NCBI GenBank assembly: GCA_012031475.1
Contig: JAAUTJ010000291.1
Location: forward strand, 1-6,368
Direction of reading: 5' to 3'
Length of the DNA: 6,368 nt
DNA from: Leptolyngbyaceae cyanobacterium SM1_3_5
GTDB lineage: Bacteria > Cyanobacteriota > Cyanobacteriia > Elainellales > Elainellaceae
A program made the translations under genes and the position numbers. Below are positions 5,715-6,368 of this stretch, in pieces (positions within the stretch are counted from its first letter, which is position 1; each line of letters starts with the position of its first letter). The notes below the pieces were generated by a model that was given only the letters and a program-made list of their open reading frames with translations, was not told the origin of the DNA and ran no database searches.

Positions 5715-6341
5715 ATGCCACCCAAAACTGCTCGATTTTTTTCACTGGCCTGTCTTTCTGTCACCGCTGCTTTAGCGCTGTCGGCTCCGGCGCGATCGCA
5801 ATCGCTGTCCGTTCCCGATGAAGAACTACAGCCAGAGCAAAGCGATTTGCGCCCGCTGACGCAAGACGGCAGCCTGTTGAGTATGCAGGGAGGCCAGCGC
5901 TTGATGAACGAAGCGAGTGCCGCCGTCAACGCGCAAAACTATGACTTGGCTGTGAGCAAGCTGCAAGACGCTCGCCAAGTTTACAATCAGCTTTCAAACT
6001 TCTATCAGCAGCTTGCCGCCAGCTTTTCTGGCATCGACACCCGCATCACAGAACGCCAGCGAGAGCAAGCGCTTCAAGCCGCTCAGATGCGCGATCAGGC
6101 CACCTATCAGCTTGCCCTTGTGCATCGCGCCCAGAATCGTCCAGAGCTAGCCGTGCCGCTTTTAGTGCAGATTATTCGCAGCCAGCAGCCGACTCGCGAT
6201 CTCGGCCAGCAAGCCTATCGCCAACTGTATGAGCTTGGCTTTGTGGATTCGCCCTTCCCCAGAGACAGCGGCTCAACGTCGTCTGCTCCGGCTCCGGCCA
6301 CGTCTGCGACGCCCATTCAGTCCGTCCAGCCGCTAAATTAG
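5715..6341 (+). CDS. Conserved exported helical-repeat (TPR-like) protein of unknown function
   Basis: This is a 208-residue protein resembling conserved hypothetical proteins of cyanobacteria; I cannot assign a function. Residues 1-29 form a signal peptide: basic MPPKTAR, hydrophobic FFSLACLSVTAALALSA, and a probable cleavage site after ARS (about 29), so the protein is likely periplasmic or lipid-free exported. Residues 30-55 are acidic and polar. Residues 58-110 (QGGQRLMNEASAAVNAQNYD onward) and 117-176 (containing QATYQLALVHRAQNRPELAV) form amphipathic helical pairs with the A-x-N-Y/P-x-x-A spacing typical of TPR-like repeats. The tail, 184-205, is Ser/Pro/Ala/Thr-rich and probably disordered. 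The ATG at 5715 is chosen because it places the signal peptide at the N-terminus. No frameshift is visible. The ribosome-binding site is weak. The gene stands alone after the 509-bp gap behind asnS, with no terminator visible before the window ends. Confidence 0.85.
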   Translation: MPPKTARFFSLACLSVTAALALSAPARSQSLSVPDEELQPEQSDLRPLTQDGSLLSMQGGQRLMNEASAAVNAQNYDLAVSKLQDARQVYNQLSNFYQQLAASFSGIDTRITERQREQALQAAQMRDQATYQLALVHRAQNRPELAVPLLVQIIRSQQPTRDLGQQAYRQLYELGFVDSPFPRDSGSTSSAPAPATSATPIQSVQPLN

Positions 6342-6368
6342 TAGCAAAAGCGTTTTTCAAAGTCGCAT

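Overview
The window looks like a piece of a cyanobacterial chromosome. The octamer GCGATCGC (HIP1) occurs 17 times exactly in 6.4 kb, where roughly 0.1 would be expected by chance. Several of the protein families also have typical cyanobacterial forms. Genus cannot be read from the sequence.

Layout. Positions 1-2095 (minus strand) hold the N-terminal three quarters of a large UPF0182-family membrane protein, cut off by the left window edge. A 146-bp divergent intergenic region follows. A plus-strand series then comes: a 115-residue coiled-coil protein with a C-terminal membrane anchor (2242-2588), a PaiB-type FMN-binding split-barrel protein (2680-3303), a small ACT-domain protein (3319-3721, broken), and asparaginyl-tRNA synthetase asnS (3833-5205). 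A 509-bp gap holds a long hairpin, a possible DUF433-like relic, a doubtful 62-codon ORF and a 24-nt palindrome. Last is an exported helical-repeat protein of unknown function (5715-6341).

The dominant feature is reading-frame damage. I count eight single-base indels in four genes: four in the UPF0182 gene, one in the coiled-coil gene, two in the ACT gene and one in asnS. The ACT gene also has one in-frame TAG. Seven of the eight look like a missing base, and five of these lie in homopolymer runs of 4-5. In each case, restoring one base (or removing one, at 354-355) recovers a continuous family-like protein. asnS is expected to be essential, so sequencing or assembly error is the simplest explanation for most of the lesions; true decay remains possible for the ACT gene. 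One consequence is a false 366-residue ORF (2203-3303) that joins the coiled-coil protein to the PaiB-like protein.

Functionally this is a housekeeping and conserved-hypothetical neighbourhood, not an obvious multigene system. The paiB and ACT genes lie 15 bp apart and may be co-transcribed; otherwise there is no clear shared pathway. I found no CRISPR array, tRNA, rRNA, insertion sequence or phage gene. I see no convincing new biological system. The most noteworthy non-artefact signals are heptamer repeats embedded in the UPF0182 coding sequence, the hairpin after asnS, and the palindrome upstream of the last gene.
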